A DNA stretch of 64,000 nucleotides from Arenibacter algicola (GCF_018860365.1 NZ_JAHKPO010000013.1:248001-312000); one strand, 5' to 3'; positions 44,190 through 52,558 are shown, numbered from the stretch's first letter. Notes: generated by a model not told the origin, from the letters alone. A program made the numbers and translations.

Positions 44190-46152
44190 CGTTATTTTTA
44201 ATTAAGCTTTTAATGTAAATTTTAGCATTTAAACTAAGTGGAATTTGGTCAAATTCAATTTGGGAAACAATTGCATTATAACTATAACCTGCGCTTACAA
44301 ACTCCTTTATTTTGGTTTTATAATGTTTTATAATTTCTTTGTTTCCAAAAACTTCTTCGGTTAATACAGAGGAATCTTCACCGAAAGATTCTATCCCAAT
44401 CCTTCGGATTGATGGAACATTTTCGTGTTTCTCAATTACATAAACATTTTTAGAAAAAAGCTCTCTAATAATTAAAGGAGAATGAGTTGTAATGATACAA
44501 TAGGATTCAAATTCTTCCACAAGGTTGTAGATTGTATTAACTAATTGAGTTATGGCATTTGGATGCAAATGTGTTTCGGGTTCGTCAAATAATAATAGAG
44601 AATCATATCTAATGTTTGCGACAATCTCAGTAATTATAAATAAAATGATTCCTTGTCCCGAACTTAATTTTTTTCTTACCGCGCTAAAATCGGTGATATC
44701 AACTTCAAATTTTGGTTTTAATTGAGTTCCATTTTCCGCTGGAACTATAAATTGATCTACTAATTCTTCATCTATAAAATTTAATAACACATCACGCCAT
44801 TGAATAATTCTATCTAATTCTTCGATACGCTTCCATGTATTATGAAATCGAAGTAGTAAACCTCTTTCAGAGTTAATCTCACCCTTATCGTTACGAATAC
44901 CACAATAGACGTAATTAAATGAAGCTGTTTTGGAAGGAATTTCAAAATTATCAAATACACTATAAGACACAGTAATTACCTTACTAAAAAATGGTGTTTT
45001 CGGACTAAAACTTTCATTTTTTTTATTAGAAATATCCTTAGGTAAGTGTGTGATTAATTGTGTTTTACCTGCACCGTTCTTACCAATTATCCCATAAATT
45101 CTATTTGAAAATTCATTGCTGTTATTAAAATTAAACTCAACATCAATAGGTTCTTTTGAAAATATAGGTTTAAAAGAATAATTAAAGGAATAAAGATTTG
45201 ATAGATCATAATCGTACACTATATATCTTGCTTCACGAAGAAGTCTTTCGGCTCTATCTACTCGGATTAAGGATTGGCGAAAGGCTTCTTTTTTTTCAAA
45301 TTTTTCTTGAATGTCTAAAAAAAATGCACAGTCTTTTAATGCATAAAGGACGCTTTCAAAATTTCTCCCTAAAACCTCTTTCAAGTTTTTATAATAATCG
45401 GAACTTTGACCTAGGGAACAGAAGGAAGTGTTTAAGCTTTCAAAAGAATCAGGAATCACGGTAGTTTTATTTTCTTCTTCATCCATAACCTTTACGGAAC
45501 CAATAGGGATTCTGTTTGTGTCAACATCATAATAAAATAAATAGAAAAGGGTATAATATTTATGGTCATTCCATCCAGAATTATGAGCCAAAACAAAGGA
45601 GGGGTATTTTACCGGTCTATTATGTGCAGTCCCTCTATCGAAACTATAACTAGTTGTTTTGTCTACATGAAAAGGAATGTTGTTATGTTTTATATAAATA
45701 GATGCATTTTCTTTAGTCTTAGGTCTAATTATATAAAGTGGAAGTCCATCATCGTTATACTCATTAAGATAGAGTTCAAGGGTATCTTTCTCTAAGTATT
45801 GATTTATTAATAAAACAAACTTTATAATTTCATCTTCATTTTTACGAAAATCAGGTGAAATAACAGTTTGAAGAAATCTGACAAAGGCCTCATCATCTTT
45901 GGTAAGCTTTAATCTTTCAATAAATAAGTATTCTTCATCATAATCATCGTTGTTTATAGTGTGTTGAATTATTTCTCTTAATGCATCCTCATATCGAGAG
46001 TCCTCAGAAGGCATTGATGATAAATCCCAAATTCTTTCTAGAAAATTCAGATAGCCATTTCCATCTTCGAATTCACCAAATGGATTCCGTTCTTTTCTTA
46101 TTGCAGAAAAAAGCTGCAACTTATTTTTTTCGTTAATAGAAAATTCTCCCAT
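44182..46152 (-). CDS. ABC-type ATPase with Abi-like N-terminus, PtuA-like
   Basis: A 656-aa protein. Residues 352-650 form an SMC/ABC-like ATPase: Walker A GKNGAGKT (357-364), a signature-like LSSGQG near 495, Walker B and D-loop LLLFDEPETHLHP near 515-527, and switch His in TTHSP. The first ~110 residues (FLERIWDLSSMPSEDSRYED, QHTINNDD) resemble AbiJ-type N-terminal domain 3 of abortive-infection proteins, from memory. The middle is unassigned. With the overlapping HNH gene it resembles Septu PtuA-PtuB, but the extra N-terminal domain is not part of the classic PtuA. Confidence 0.72.
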   Translation of the reverse strand: MGEFSINEKNKLQLFSAIRKERNPFGEFEDGNGYLNFLERIWDLSSMPSEDSRYEDALREIIQHTINNDDYDEEYLFIERLKLTKDDEAFVRFLQTVISPDFRKNEDEIIKFVLLINQYLEKDTLELYLNEYNDDGLPLYIIRPKTKENASIYIKHNNIPFHVDKTTSYSFDRGTAHNRPVKYPSFVLAHNSGWNDHKYYTLFYLFYYDVDTNRIPIGSVKVMDEEENKTTVIPDSFESLNTSFCSLGQSSDYYKNLKEVLGRNFESVLYALKDCAFFLDIQEKFEKKEAFRQSLIRVDRAERLLREARYIVYDYDLSNLYSFNYSFKPIFSKEPIDVEFNFNNSNEFSNRIYGIIGKNGAGKTQLITHLPKDISNKKNESFSPKTPFFSKVITVSYSVFDNFEIPSKTASFNYVYCGIRNDKGEINSERGLLLRFHNTWKRIEELDRIIQWRDVLLNFIDEELVDQFIVPAENGTQLKPKFEVDITDFSAVRKKLSSGQGIILFIITEIVANIRYDSLLLFDEPETHLHPNAITQLVNTIYNLVEEFESYCIITTHSPLIIRELFSKNVYVIEKHENVPSIRRIGIESFGEDSSVLTEEVFGNKEIIKHYKTKIKEFVSAGYSYNAIVSQIEFDQIPLSLNAKIYIKSLIKNNDA

Positions 46153-46184
46153 AAAAAATTATCCAGCTACAGAAATTATATTTT

Positions 46185-46295
46185 TTAATTATCACATTCC
46201 CAAAAAGAAATAATTCCTCCAAGTTGTGCATTGATTAGGTCTTCCACCTTTTCCAACATTTCTCGAACAATACAGCCTTTTTTAACTATTTGCAT
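46185..46295 (-). CDS. Possible 36-aa protein downstream of the HNH gene
   Basis: A short frame starting MQIVKKGCIVREMLEKVEDL and ending in a Trp/Cys/Asp tail. It starts 10 bases after the HNH stop, in another frame and on the same strand. It has coding-like composition but no recognised family. It could be a third, tiny component or the remnant of a longer gene. Confidence 0.3.
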   Translation of the reverse strand: MQIVKKGCIVREMLEKVEDLINAQLGGIISFWECDN

Positions 46296-46305
46296 TCCAG
46301 TTGAT

Positions 46306-47064
46306 TCAGCACTTGTTTTTATCTATTATGTCTGCGACTTCTTTTAAATTAATAATCTCAGTATTATCATTTCTCTTAATAACAATCGTGGCTATCTTCC
46401 AAGTGCCTAAATCATCTTTCTGGTCATTTGTCATTTTAGATTTTCGACTATCTCCAAAAATCATAAACCCTAGGTCTTCAATCTCCTTTAGATCTTTGGA
46501 AAGATTAAATCCAATTTCAATGGACTGTTGTGTTTCAACTACTCCCATACCAAATAAGTCTCCCCAATCTCGCAGGTTTTGTAAGAACGAACCAATAACA
46601 TCTACTTCTTCCTGAGTCTTTAATTCATCATGGTCAAATTCTGAGACATCCATGCCATTAACAATATTTACTATTTCTTTTCCAGAGGTTATTCTTTTAA
46701 GAATCATCTTTGAAGCTTTAGATTCTTCTTTAGAAGCTTTATCTATTGTTAGTTTAACCCATTTTTCATGATTGGTTTTTATTTGATGAAGAAGTTTTTC
46801 TGAATATGTTTCATTTTGCTCATCTATAATTCTGTGATGATTTCGACACAGTAAAATTAGATTAGAATGGGCATCATAATCATCCAGGTATTTTGGTTTA
46901 TGGCGAGGGCCTTTAGACTTGTTGCTAATTATATGGCATTCTTCTCCCAAGTTTAAATTAACATTGTGAGCATCTTTTTCTGTGACAAGTTCTATTCTGC
47001 AAATTGCACATCTATTTCCAGACCTTGCCCATAACGTTTTCCTACTTTTCTCACTAATTGACAT
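46306..47064 (-). CDS. HNH endonuclease of a HEPN-linked pair
   Basis: A 252-aa protein with an N-terminal HNH domain: Cys19-x2-Cys22 in GNRCAIC, His44 in EECHIIS, Asn68 in HSNLILLC, and His76-His77 in CRNHH. The C-terminal half (about residues 110-252) is helical and beta-mixed without a recognised domain and may be a sensor. It begins five bases after the HEPN-like gene, so the two are made together. HNH proteins of this shape are usual in defence islands. It is unrelated in sequence to the PtuB-like HNH protein downstream. Confidence 0.72.
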   Translation of the reverse strand: MSISEKSRKTLWARSGNRCAICRIELVTEKDAHNVNLNLGEECHIISNKSKGPRHKPKYLDDYDAHSNLILLCRNHHRIIDEQNETYSEKLLHQIKTNHEKWVKLTIDKASKEESKASKMILKRITSGKEIVNIVNGMDVSEFDHDELKTQEEVDVIGSFLQNLRDWGDLFGMGVVETQQSIEIGFNLSKDLKEIEDLGFMIFGDSRKSKMTNDQKDDLGTWKIATIVIKRNDNTEIINLKEVADIIDKNKC

Positions 47065-47069
47065 AACTG

Positions 47070-47531
47070 TTATATTTCTAGAAATCGTTGAATAAAAGTA
47101 TTCGCTTTGGAAAAATTTTCAACTTGTCCATTTAAATTTCTATAGTTTTTCAACCCATGAAATAAATTATTACGCAACCTGTATACTATAATTCCAATGG
47201 CTAAAACTTTAGCGTTATCAGCAATAATATGACCTAATAACACATCTTTTACAAATTGTTCCCTATCGTTTCTTCTAAAATTCAAGTATTGAAAGCGATT
47301 ACTAATTGAATTTTCTACGACATATCTGTTCTGATAATAATTAAAACATTCGTGAAAATCTTCAAAATTTGGATTTCTGTTGACTATTTCTTGTTCTAAT
47401 AAATTTATTGAGAAGCGAGCATTAAATATTGTATTCTCAAAAATATTCCAGATTAAGGTAAAATCCTTAATTTCATCTAATTCTTGAACTGAATAATCAG
47501 TACCAAATTTATTATTTATCCATTCTATCAT
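47070..47531 (-). CDS. HEPN-like small helical protein
   Basis: A 153-aa all-helical protein. Near its C-terminus it reads VYRLRNNLFHGLKNY, in which Arg120-x4-His125 fits the Rx4-6H active-site motif of HEPN ribonucleases, preceded by the polar Asn-Asn that often follows the Arg. A HEPN fold is therefore likely but not proven. It is the first gene of a two-gene unit with the HNH nuclease. A 16-bp motif shared with the next gene upstream lies 26 bases before its start. Confidence 0.6.
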   Translation of the reverse strand: MIEWINNKFGTDYSVQELDEIKDFTLIWNIFENTIFNARFSINLLEQEIVNRNPNFEDFHECFNYYQNRYVVENSISNRFQYLNFRRNDREQFVKDVLLGHIIADNAKVLAIGIIVYRLRNNLFHGLKNYRNLNGQVENFSKANTFIQRFLEI

Positions 47532-47854
47532 AATTGTTTGAAGTTTCTTTTAGTTTCTGCCAACGATTAGATTATGGTAACTGGGGCAATAGAAAATAAC
47601 AAACTTTCAGTTTTGCACCGAGCCAAATTTTTATTTTTAACTTATTCATTTTAAAGCCAAATTACATATTTGGCGGTATTGGATAATAAAAGTGAACTTT
47701 CATTAACAACCGAAATCCCTATTTGCTATATACAGTGTTCTCAGTTCTGCTTTATTTTTTTTAGTAACTTTGAACGAAATAGGACGGTTTACCAACTTGC
47801 TTTATCGATGCTAGTCATTAGAAGTCTTAACGGACGAAGTGTAGGGTGAACCAC
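47532..47854. other. Intergenic spacer with hairpin and shared motif
   Basis: This 323-base gap contains one copy of the 16-bp motif (47557-47572) and a perfect 7-bp hairpin GCCAAAT/ATTTGGC (47656-47674). No frame in it looks coding. The DUF4365 gene reads into it, and the hairpin lacks a T run in that direction. Confidence 0.5.
47557..47572 (-). repeat. 16-bp motif upstream of the HEPN-like gene
   Basis: CTGCCAACGATTAGAT on the plus strand. It recurs with one difference at 48855-48870, in the same direction and at a similar distance from the next gene's start. It may be a regulatory site or the scar of modular gene acquisition. Confidence 0.45.
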
Positions 47855-48835
47855 CTATTTTATTTGATGTATCGAATAAAGCCAAACTTTTCTGTTCCCA
47901 TATAAATCATCTCTAACATTTAAGACAACTTGAATTAATCCCAATTTTTGTTCTTTAGTTTCTACATGGGCCTTAATTCCTATTTTACTCACGGTATAAT
48001 TTTTAGTTGTCTTTCTTTGATTGAAAGTAGTGTAAAATTCTACTTGTTCAACAATTTGTTTAGCTATTCCTAAAGATTTTAAAGAATAAGTTATTCGTTC
48101 TGTTCCTCTTTTTTTAGAAGTAATGTGCTTCCAAGCAACATTGGAAATTATTATGTTTGTTCTTAGGGCTAAACAATAACAGAGTCCATTGTTTTCTGAT
48201 TTCCATCTCTTGAAGAAATCCCTAGATTTTTGCTGATCACCTATTAAAATCTTCTTGTAATCGTTTTCGAGATGTAACCTTGGGTAAGTAATAGAATGTA
48301 TTAAGTTACTGCACAATTTTATAAAGTCACCTTTACTATGTTCTCCAAATTTCTGATTTAATGGGATGTTTATTAAAGTATCTATTCCTTCAGTTTTTAG
48401 ATCCGTACTTTTTAAATCAACCCACCAAGCTTCCGGGTTTAATCTAGTTTTTTGGTTTAAGACTTTGTCGGTATCAACTGACTGATTATTAGATATTCTA
48501 TCACCAGGGTTAATAAAGATTAAAACAGCAGGTTCGATTTGTTTTTTCCAGTATTTAATATGCTTTTCAAGGTTAGGCTTGCTTTTAAATTTAAATTTAA
48601 TGGTTTCATTATCTAAGCTTGAAATATATCCACCCCCACATTTAACTTGAACATTAATTCTCACTCCTAATTCTGTCCCTCTTTTTTTTAGAATGATAAC
48701 CCCATCAATTCCACAGTCATTTCTTTGCTCGAAAGGTTGCCAGCCACACTCCCAAAACTCCTGAACAAATTGAGAAACTACTCTCATTCCTGTGGCTTCA
48801 TTCTTAGTTATTTGCCTTTGTTTATAGGTGATCAT
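47855..48835 (-). CDS. DUF4365 nuclease-like protein
   Basis: A 326-aa protein with an N-terminal DUF4365 domain of the PD-(D/E)XK fold: Asp44 in DCGIDGVIIL and the Gln-Val-Lys of INVQVKCGGGY (Gln63, Lys65). Gln stands where Glu or Asp is usual, which is common in this family. The C-terminal half (LCYCLALRTNIIISNVAWKH) is unassigned. DUF4365 occurs fused or adjacent to ATPases and other defence proteins. Here it stands alone upstream of the HEPN/HNH pair and may act with it or alone. Confidence 0.68.
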   Translation of the reverse strand: MITYKQRQITKNEATGMRVVSQFVQEFWECGWQPFEQRNDCGIDGVIILKKRGTELGVRINVQVKCGGGYISSLDNETIKFKFKSKPNLEKHIKYWKKQIEPAVLIFINPGDRISNNQSVDTDKVLNQKTRLNPEAWWVDLKSTDLKTEGIDTLINIPLNQKFGEHSKGDFIKLCSNLIHSITYPRLHLENDYKKILIGDQQKSRDFFKRWKSENNGLCYCLALRTNIIISNVAWKHITSKKRGTERITYSLKSLGIAKQIVEQVEFYTTFNQRKTTKNYTVSKIGIKAHVETKEQKLGLIQVVLNVRDDLYGNRKVWLYSIHQIK

Positions 48836-48854
48836 GTTCTTTTGCTTTTGCTGA

Positions 48855-48870
48855 CTGCCAACAATTAGAT
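48855..48870 (-). repeat. 16-bp motif upstream of the DUF4365 gene
   Basis: CTGCCAACAATTAGAT, matching 15 of 16 bases with 47557-47572. It lies 20 bases before the gene start. Confidence 0.45.
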
Positions 48871-49088
48871 ATAGCTATCAACTATATCCCCTTTATGTCT
48901 ACTAAAATAGTTTAATTGGGTTAAACCTCATAATCGTTATTTCTGCTAGACTAAGTAGTGCATTATTTTTTAAAGTACACCTTGTGGGAGTCACAGGAGT
49001 TATCGTGGTGACTGTGGTCATAATACAGGTTGATTATAAAATTCTTGTAAATTAGTTAGAGATGAAAGAAAAATGAGTAGTGATATAA

Positions 49089-49367
49089 TTAGTTTATTCT
49101 AATTAAACTAGACTCTATCTCACTCCTTTTATAGTACACTCTATAGCCAATTCCGTAAGAGATTATCGTCCCTTTCTTTGTCCAATTATAAACCGTCGAA
49201 ATATCAATTTTAAGATAATCCGCCACTTCATGTCTAGTCATTAGCTCGACAGGTTCTTTAGGTTGGAAATACTTTTTGATATTTTCCAGTTCCTCTTGAA
49301 TGATGGTTATTTTTTCAAGGACTGATTCCAAGGCCGCGGGTAAATCCTCAAATCTGAAATTTTTCAT
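49089..49367 (-). CDS. Excisionase-type helix-turn-helix protein
   Basis: A 92-aa protein. The N-terminal half is a predicted coiled helix (LESVLEKITIIQEELENIKKY), and the C-terminal half is a MerR-like winged HTH of the excisionase family (MTRHEVADYLKIDISTVYNW, VYYKRSEIESSLIRI). In such elements this protein directs the integrase toward excision or represses the divergent core genes. It lies at the turning point between the leftward defence genes and the rightward replication genes, which suits both roles. Confidence 0.8.
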   Translation of the reverse strand: MKNFRFEDLPAALESVLEKITIIQEELENIKKYFQPKEPVELMTRHEVADYLKIDISTVYNWTKKGTIISYGIGYRVYYKRSEIESSLIRIN

Positions 49368-49685
49368 AATTATTCTTTTATCGTTTTTCCTGAATTTAAA
49401 ATTTTTTTTAATTTTTTTTTCAAAAAGTCATGCACTGAATAAACTATAAAGAAGCCCCTCCCCAATTGTAATTTTGGATGCTTGGGTACTTGCTTTAATT
49501 GGATCTTTCTTCAAATACCCATTTAGGCCATCCGACCCCTGTTTAAGAGACTATTTTACTTTTGGCAACCCTAAGTGCCATTACCTAGCCTGCATTCGCT
49601 TCGCTCATGGAATCAAACTTCATCCCACCCTTTTTAAATCCTGGGAGATAGGACTGGCTTATCTCATAATTAAAATCTAATCAGT
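49368..49685. other. Divergent leader region, unexplained
   Basis: The left third is very T-rich. From about 49450 to 49660 the composition turns more GC-rich than the surroundings, with CGCTTCGCTC and CCCCTCCCC. A perfect -7 box TAATTTTG lies at 49469-49476. A 68-residue frame from TTG 49474 crosses it, but it has poor coding character and no convincing start. The region could be a leader RNA, a cis-acting site for the excisionase, or a transfer or packaging site. Confidence 0.4.
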
Positions 49686-50054
49686 ATGACCAACTACAAA
49701 CAAATTAAAAATCCGGAGACGGGCGAAACAGAATTTTTATTCAATGCAACCTTATTGAAAATTGGAAAAAGTGAATTGGAAAACTCCAATCAAAAGCTTT
49801 TCAAAGTGGTAACTCTAAAGTTTAATTTGCCGGACGGTGAAGAGGTAGAGCGCACTGCTATGTGCTATTTTTCGAATTACCAGTATGGTATTGAACCGGG
49901 CAAGGATTATTTGTGCAATCTATCCTTCGATTCTGAAGGTAATCCACAAATAAGGATGAGTCACCTCTCCAATGCCGAAAGATCAACCGCTGAAGACTTT
50001 TCTGGACTGCTACAAGTAGCAAAACAATTAGTTGATGATAAGGATGTAGTTTAA
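49686..50054 (+). CDS. Hypothetical protein, first gene of the core operon
   Basis: A 122-aa acidic protein starting MTNYKQIKNPETGETEFLFN. It is beta-rich (KVVTLKFNLPDGEEVERTAM, DYLCNLSFDSEGNPQIR) with a helical tail. The fold might be an OB-like single-strand-binding domain, given its place ahead of a RecA-like ATPase, but I see no decisive motif. A perfect terminator-like hairpin separates it from the next gene. Confidence 0.55.
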   Translation: MTNYKQIKNPETGETEFLFNATLLKIGKSELENSNQKLFKVVTLKFNLPDGEEVERTAMCYFSNYQYGIEPGKDYLCNLSFDSEGNPQIRMSHLSNAERSTAEDFSGLLQVAKQLVDDKDVV

Positions 50055-50079
50055 TTCCAAGTGTCATCAAATTCGAGGT

Positions 50080-50115
50080 AAGGACTTCTATGAACTATGT
50101 AGAAGTCCTTTTTTA
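50080..50115 (+). terminator. Terminator or attenuator inside the core operon
   Basis: AAGGACTTCTA (50080-50090) pairs perfectly with TAGAAGTCCTT (50100-50110), followed by a T run. It lies between the hypothetical gene and the ATPase gene, so the first gene may be made in excess of the rest. Confidence 0.8.
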
Positions 50116-50141
50116 TTAACAAACTAAATAATATAGCTACA

Positions 50142-51032
50142 ATGGAAATAAGAACATCCGAAAGGAAAAAAGCAAAAATAAAGCTGGCACTACAGGGTAG
50201 TGCAGGAAGTGGAAAAACCTATTCTTCACTGCTCATTGCAAAGGGATTGGTGAGTGGAGATTTCACCAAAACAGCTATAATAGATACTGAAAATAGGTCA
50301 GCAGACCTATATGCCCACTTAGGCCCCTATAACGTGGTCTCCTTTGAACCTCCATATGCTCCAGAGAGGTATATAGAAGCAATTTCGCTTTGTGAAAAAG
50401 CAGGAATGGAAGTTATTATAATTGATAGTATATCTCACTGTTGGGACTATCTATTGGATGTCCACAGTAATATGTTGGGCAATAGCTTCACTAATTGGGG
50501 TAAGGTGACACCTAGGCAAAATGCCTTTATCAATAAACTACTCCGCTCTGATGCCCATATCATTTCAACTATGAGAGTAAAGCAGGACTATGTGCTAAAT
50601 CAAAAGAATGGTAAAATGGTTCCTGAAAAGGTTGGCTTAAAGGCCATTCAGAGGAATGATCTTGACTATGAATTTACTATAGTTTTCGATATAGATAGTG
50701 CCCATAATGCAAAGGCATCAAAGGATCGTACAGGGCTATTTATCGACAAGCCAGAATTTGTGATCAATGCAAGTACTGGTAAAAAGATAATTCAGTGGTG
50801 CGACCAAGGATCCGGAACAGGAGAAGAAAGGGTTAGACTCGAAATTGAGGCTTGCGAAAGTATCGAGGGACTTAGACATATCTATTCCAAATATCCAAAT
50901 ATTCAGGATACTATCAAGCCAAGAATAATGGCAAAGAAGCAACTATTGGAGAATATACAATCTCAGGTAATTTCAAACACACAAATTATACAACAATCTA
51001 AAAACCAAGAAAATGGAACTGATAACAGTTAA
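50142..51032 (+). CDS. RecA/Sak4-like ATPase
   Basis: A 296-aa AAA/RecA-fold ATPase with Walker A GSAGSGKT (residues 19-26), a Walker B-type strand (EVIIIDSISH) and AIIDTENRSADLYAHL. This layout is that of phage Sak4-type proteins, which assist single-strand annealing recombination or replication. The C-terminal ~60 residues (GEERVRLEIEACESIEGLRH) form a separate helical tail. It overlaps the DUF3871 gene by 20 bases. The two commonly travel together in Bacteroidota elements. Confidence 0.78.
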   Translation: MEIRTSERKKAKIKLALQGSAGSGKTYSSLLIAKGLVSGDFTKTAIIDTENRSADLYAHLGPYNVVSFEPPYAPERYIEAISLCEKAGMEVIIIDSISHCWDYLLDVHSNMLGNSFTNWGKVTPRQNAFINKLLRSDAHIISTMRVKQDYVLNQKNGKMVPEKVGLKAIQRNDLDYEFTIVFDIDSAHNAKASKDRTGLFIDKPEFVINASTGKKIIQWCDQGSGTGEERVRLEIEACESIEGLRHIYSKYPNIQDTIKPRIMAKKQLLENIQSQVISNTQIIQQSKNQENGTDNS

Positions 51033-51990
51033 GAATAATATAGAGAATCAGATTATTTCTGAAAAAGATATTACAATATCAAAAGGGAGCTTTATAGAAG
51101 CTAACACGAAACAGGTGACATTAGATCATCTTAAAAGGGAATGCATTATACCAGTTTATAGTGACAATGAATCTACAATTTCGCATGCTCAATTTATTGA
51201 TGCTACTACAGAGGTGGCAAGGGCAAATTTTGCCGAAACTAGGATATTACCACCTAACATAAGAATATCTCATGTAATCAAAGGAAGGGTGCCATCCGCT
51301 ATTGGTAAACCAGTTAAGGAGTTAAAACCTGAAGAAAAGACTATTTACTACCAACGATGTGCCTTCATGATTGAAGTGCCAAGTTTGACAGAAAATGTTA
51401 ATAATAATAGCTTGTCCCTGACCATAGGTGGTGTAAGGGCCTTAAATCAGGAAAACCTGTATAGTAAAAGAAATCTTGAGAAGTTCAAGGTGTTTATAGG
51501 ATTTAAAAATTTAGTGTGTACCAATTTAGCTATAAGTACAGATGGATTAAATGCGGACATAAGAGTGAGCAGTGTCGCTGAATTGAAGGATAAAATACAC
51601 GAGTTAATTCATCAGTTTGATAAGGATAGGTTTTTAGGGAATTTAGAACGAATGAGTAAATTTCAATTAGATGAACTTCAGTTCGCACATACCTTAGGCA
51701 AAATGAGAATGTACCAACACCTAAATAAGACAGAAAAAGTTGGCAAGTTGGCGTTGGCAATGAATGACAACCAAATTGGAGTCGTTGTTAAAAATTATTA
51801 TGGGGATCCTAATTTCTCAAGAAGTTCAAATAGGGAAATTAGCTTATGGAATTTTTACAATTTAATGACCGAAGCCAACAAGTCAAGTTATATTGACTCA
51901 AACCTTGAGCGAAATGCCAGTGCTTTTGAGTTTGTCCAAGGATTAGCTGATTCTTTGCAGAACCGAAGTGAAAACTGGTTTTTGAATTAA
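51013..51990 (+). CDS. DUF3871 family protein
   Basis: A 325-aa protein matching the Bacteroidota DUF3871 family, with TEVARANFAETRILPPNIRI-like and KVFIGFKNLVCTNLAIST segments. It also has a C-terminal NLMTEANKSSYIDSNLERNA. Members occur in mobile elements next to recombination ATPases, and some relatives resemble DUF932 proteins with a DNA-metabolism role. The function here is unproven. It is coupled to the preceding ATPase. Confidence 0.7.
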   Translation: MELITVKNNIENQIISEKDITISKGSFIEANTKQVTLDHLKRECIIPVYSDNESTISHAQFIDATTEVARANFAETRILPPNIRISHVIKGRVPSAIGKPVKELKPEEKTIYYQRCAFMIEVPSLTENVNNNSLSLTIGGVRALNQENLYSKRNLEKFKVFIGFKNLVCTNLAISTDGLNADIRVSSVAELKDKIHELIHQFDKDRFLGNLERMSKFQLDELQFAHTLGKMRMYQHLNKTEKVGKLALAMNDNQIGVVVKNYYGDPNFSRSSNREISLWNFYNLMTEANKSSYIDSNLERNASAFEFVQGLADSLQNRSENWFLN

Positions 51991-52007
51991 GGATTCTTGG
52001 ATATTTT

Positions 52008-52259
52008 ATGAACAAAGAAGACCTGGCCGAACAGCTTAAACACAGCTCGTCTGAGTGGATCTATATAGTCACTTGGAACAATATACTGAAACAACTTTTT
52101 ACACCCTTTAAAGTGGCCGTATTGAGGCCTGTTGGGCAGTTGTACAAAGGGCAAGTTGTTTGGGTGGAGCGTGTGAAAGTAACTATGGATTTAAAGACTG
52201 TATTTGTTATAGAGGGAGCTGCCTATTACTATTATTATTTCGACATCCTTGTAGATTAA
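52008..52259 (+). CDS. Small hypothetical protein
   Basis: An 83-aa protein starting MNKEDLAEQLKHSSSEWIYI, 17 bases after the DUF3871 gene. The centre (YKGQVVWVERVKVTMDLKTVFVIEG) looks like a small beta barrel, and the C-terminus is Tyr-rich (AAYYYYYFDIL). I do not recognise it. Position suggests a core-operon accessory. Confidence 0.55.
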   Translation: MNKEDLAEQLKHSSSEWIYIVTWNNILKQLFTPFKVAVLRPVGQLYKGQVVWVERVKVTMDLKTVFVIEGAAYYYYYFDILVD

Positions 52260-52348
52260 CCATTAAGTTCAATAGGAGTTATGCTGTATTTTGGATAACC
52301 AAGCTTTTGAGATGGTTTCTCCTATATCAAAAAACCCCTGAAAACGTT

Positions 52349-52474
52349 ATGTGCATATTGGAAAAGGAGAGAAAAGAGGTGGGTCAAATGGACTTCAACC
52401 TTTTTTCTTTCTTATCCGTTATAGTCTTACATACCCTATTTTTGGCCATATATTTTGCAATTAGTTTTTTCTAG
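52349..52474 (+). CDS. Possible 41-aa membrane peptide
   Basis: A short frame starting MCILEKERKEVGQMD and ending in a hydrophobic helix (FLSVIVLHTLFLAIYFAISF). It is plausible as a single-pass toxin- or holin-like peptide. A longer version from 52160 would overlap the previous gene and has poor coding character. Evidence is weak. Confidence 0.3.
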   Translation: MCILEKERKEVGQMDFNLFSFLSVIVLHTLFLAIYFAISFF

Positions 52475-52558
52475 ATTATTATATAATAGCTAAAACGTGA
52501 TACTATTTTCATCAATGATATTACTTTTATAACCGCTGGGAAATTAAATTGGATAAAA

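Noticed and set aside
47557-48870. Idea that the 16-bp motifs are integron attC sites
   Set aside because: They lack the paired RYYYAAC/GTTRRRY core sites and the folded structure, and no integron integrase is present.
49474-49680. 68-aa plus-strand frame before the core operon
   Set aside because: It starts at a TTG that coincides with the -7 box, and its composition is not protein-like. It is kept only as part of the unexplained leader region.
52160-52348. N-terminal extension of the 41-aa membrane peptide, overlapping the 83-aa gene
   Set aside because: It overlaps the end of a better gene in another frame and has Cys-rich, non-coding-like residues.
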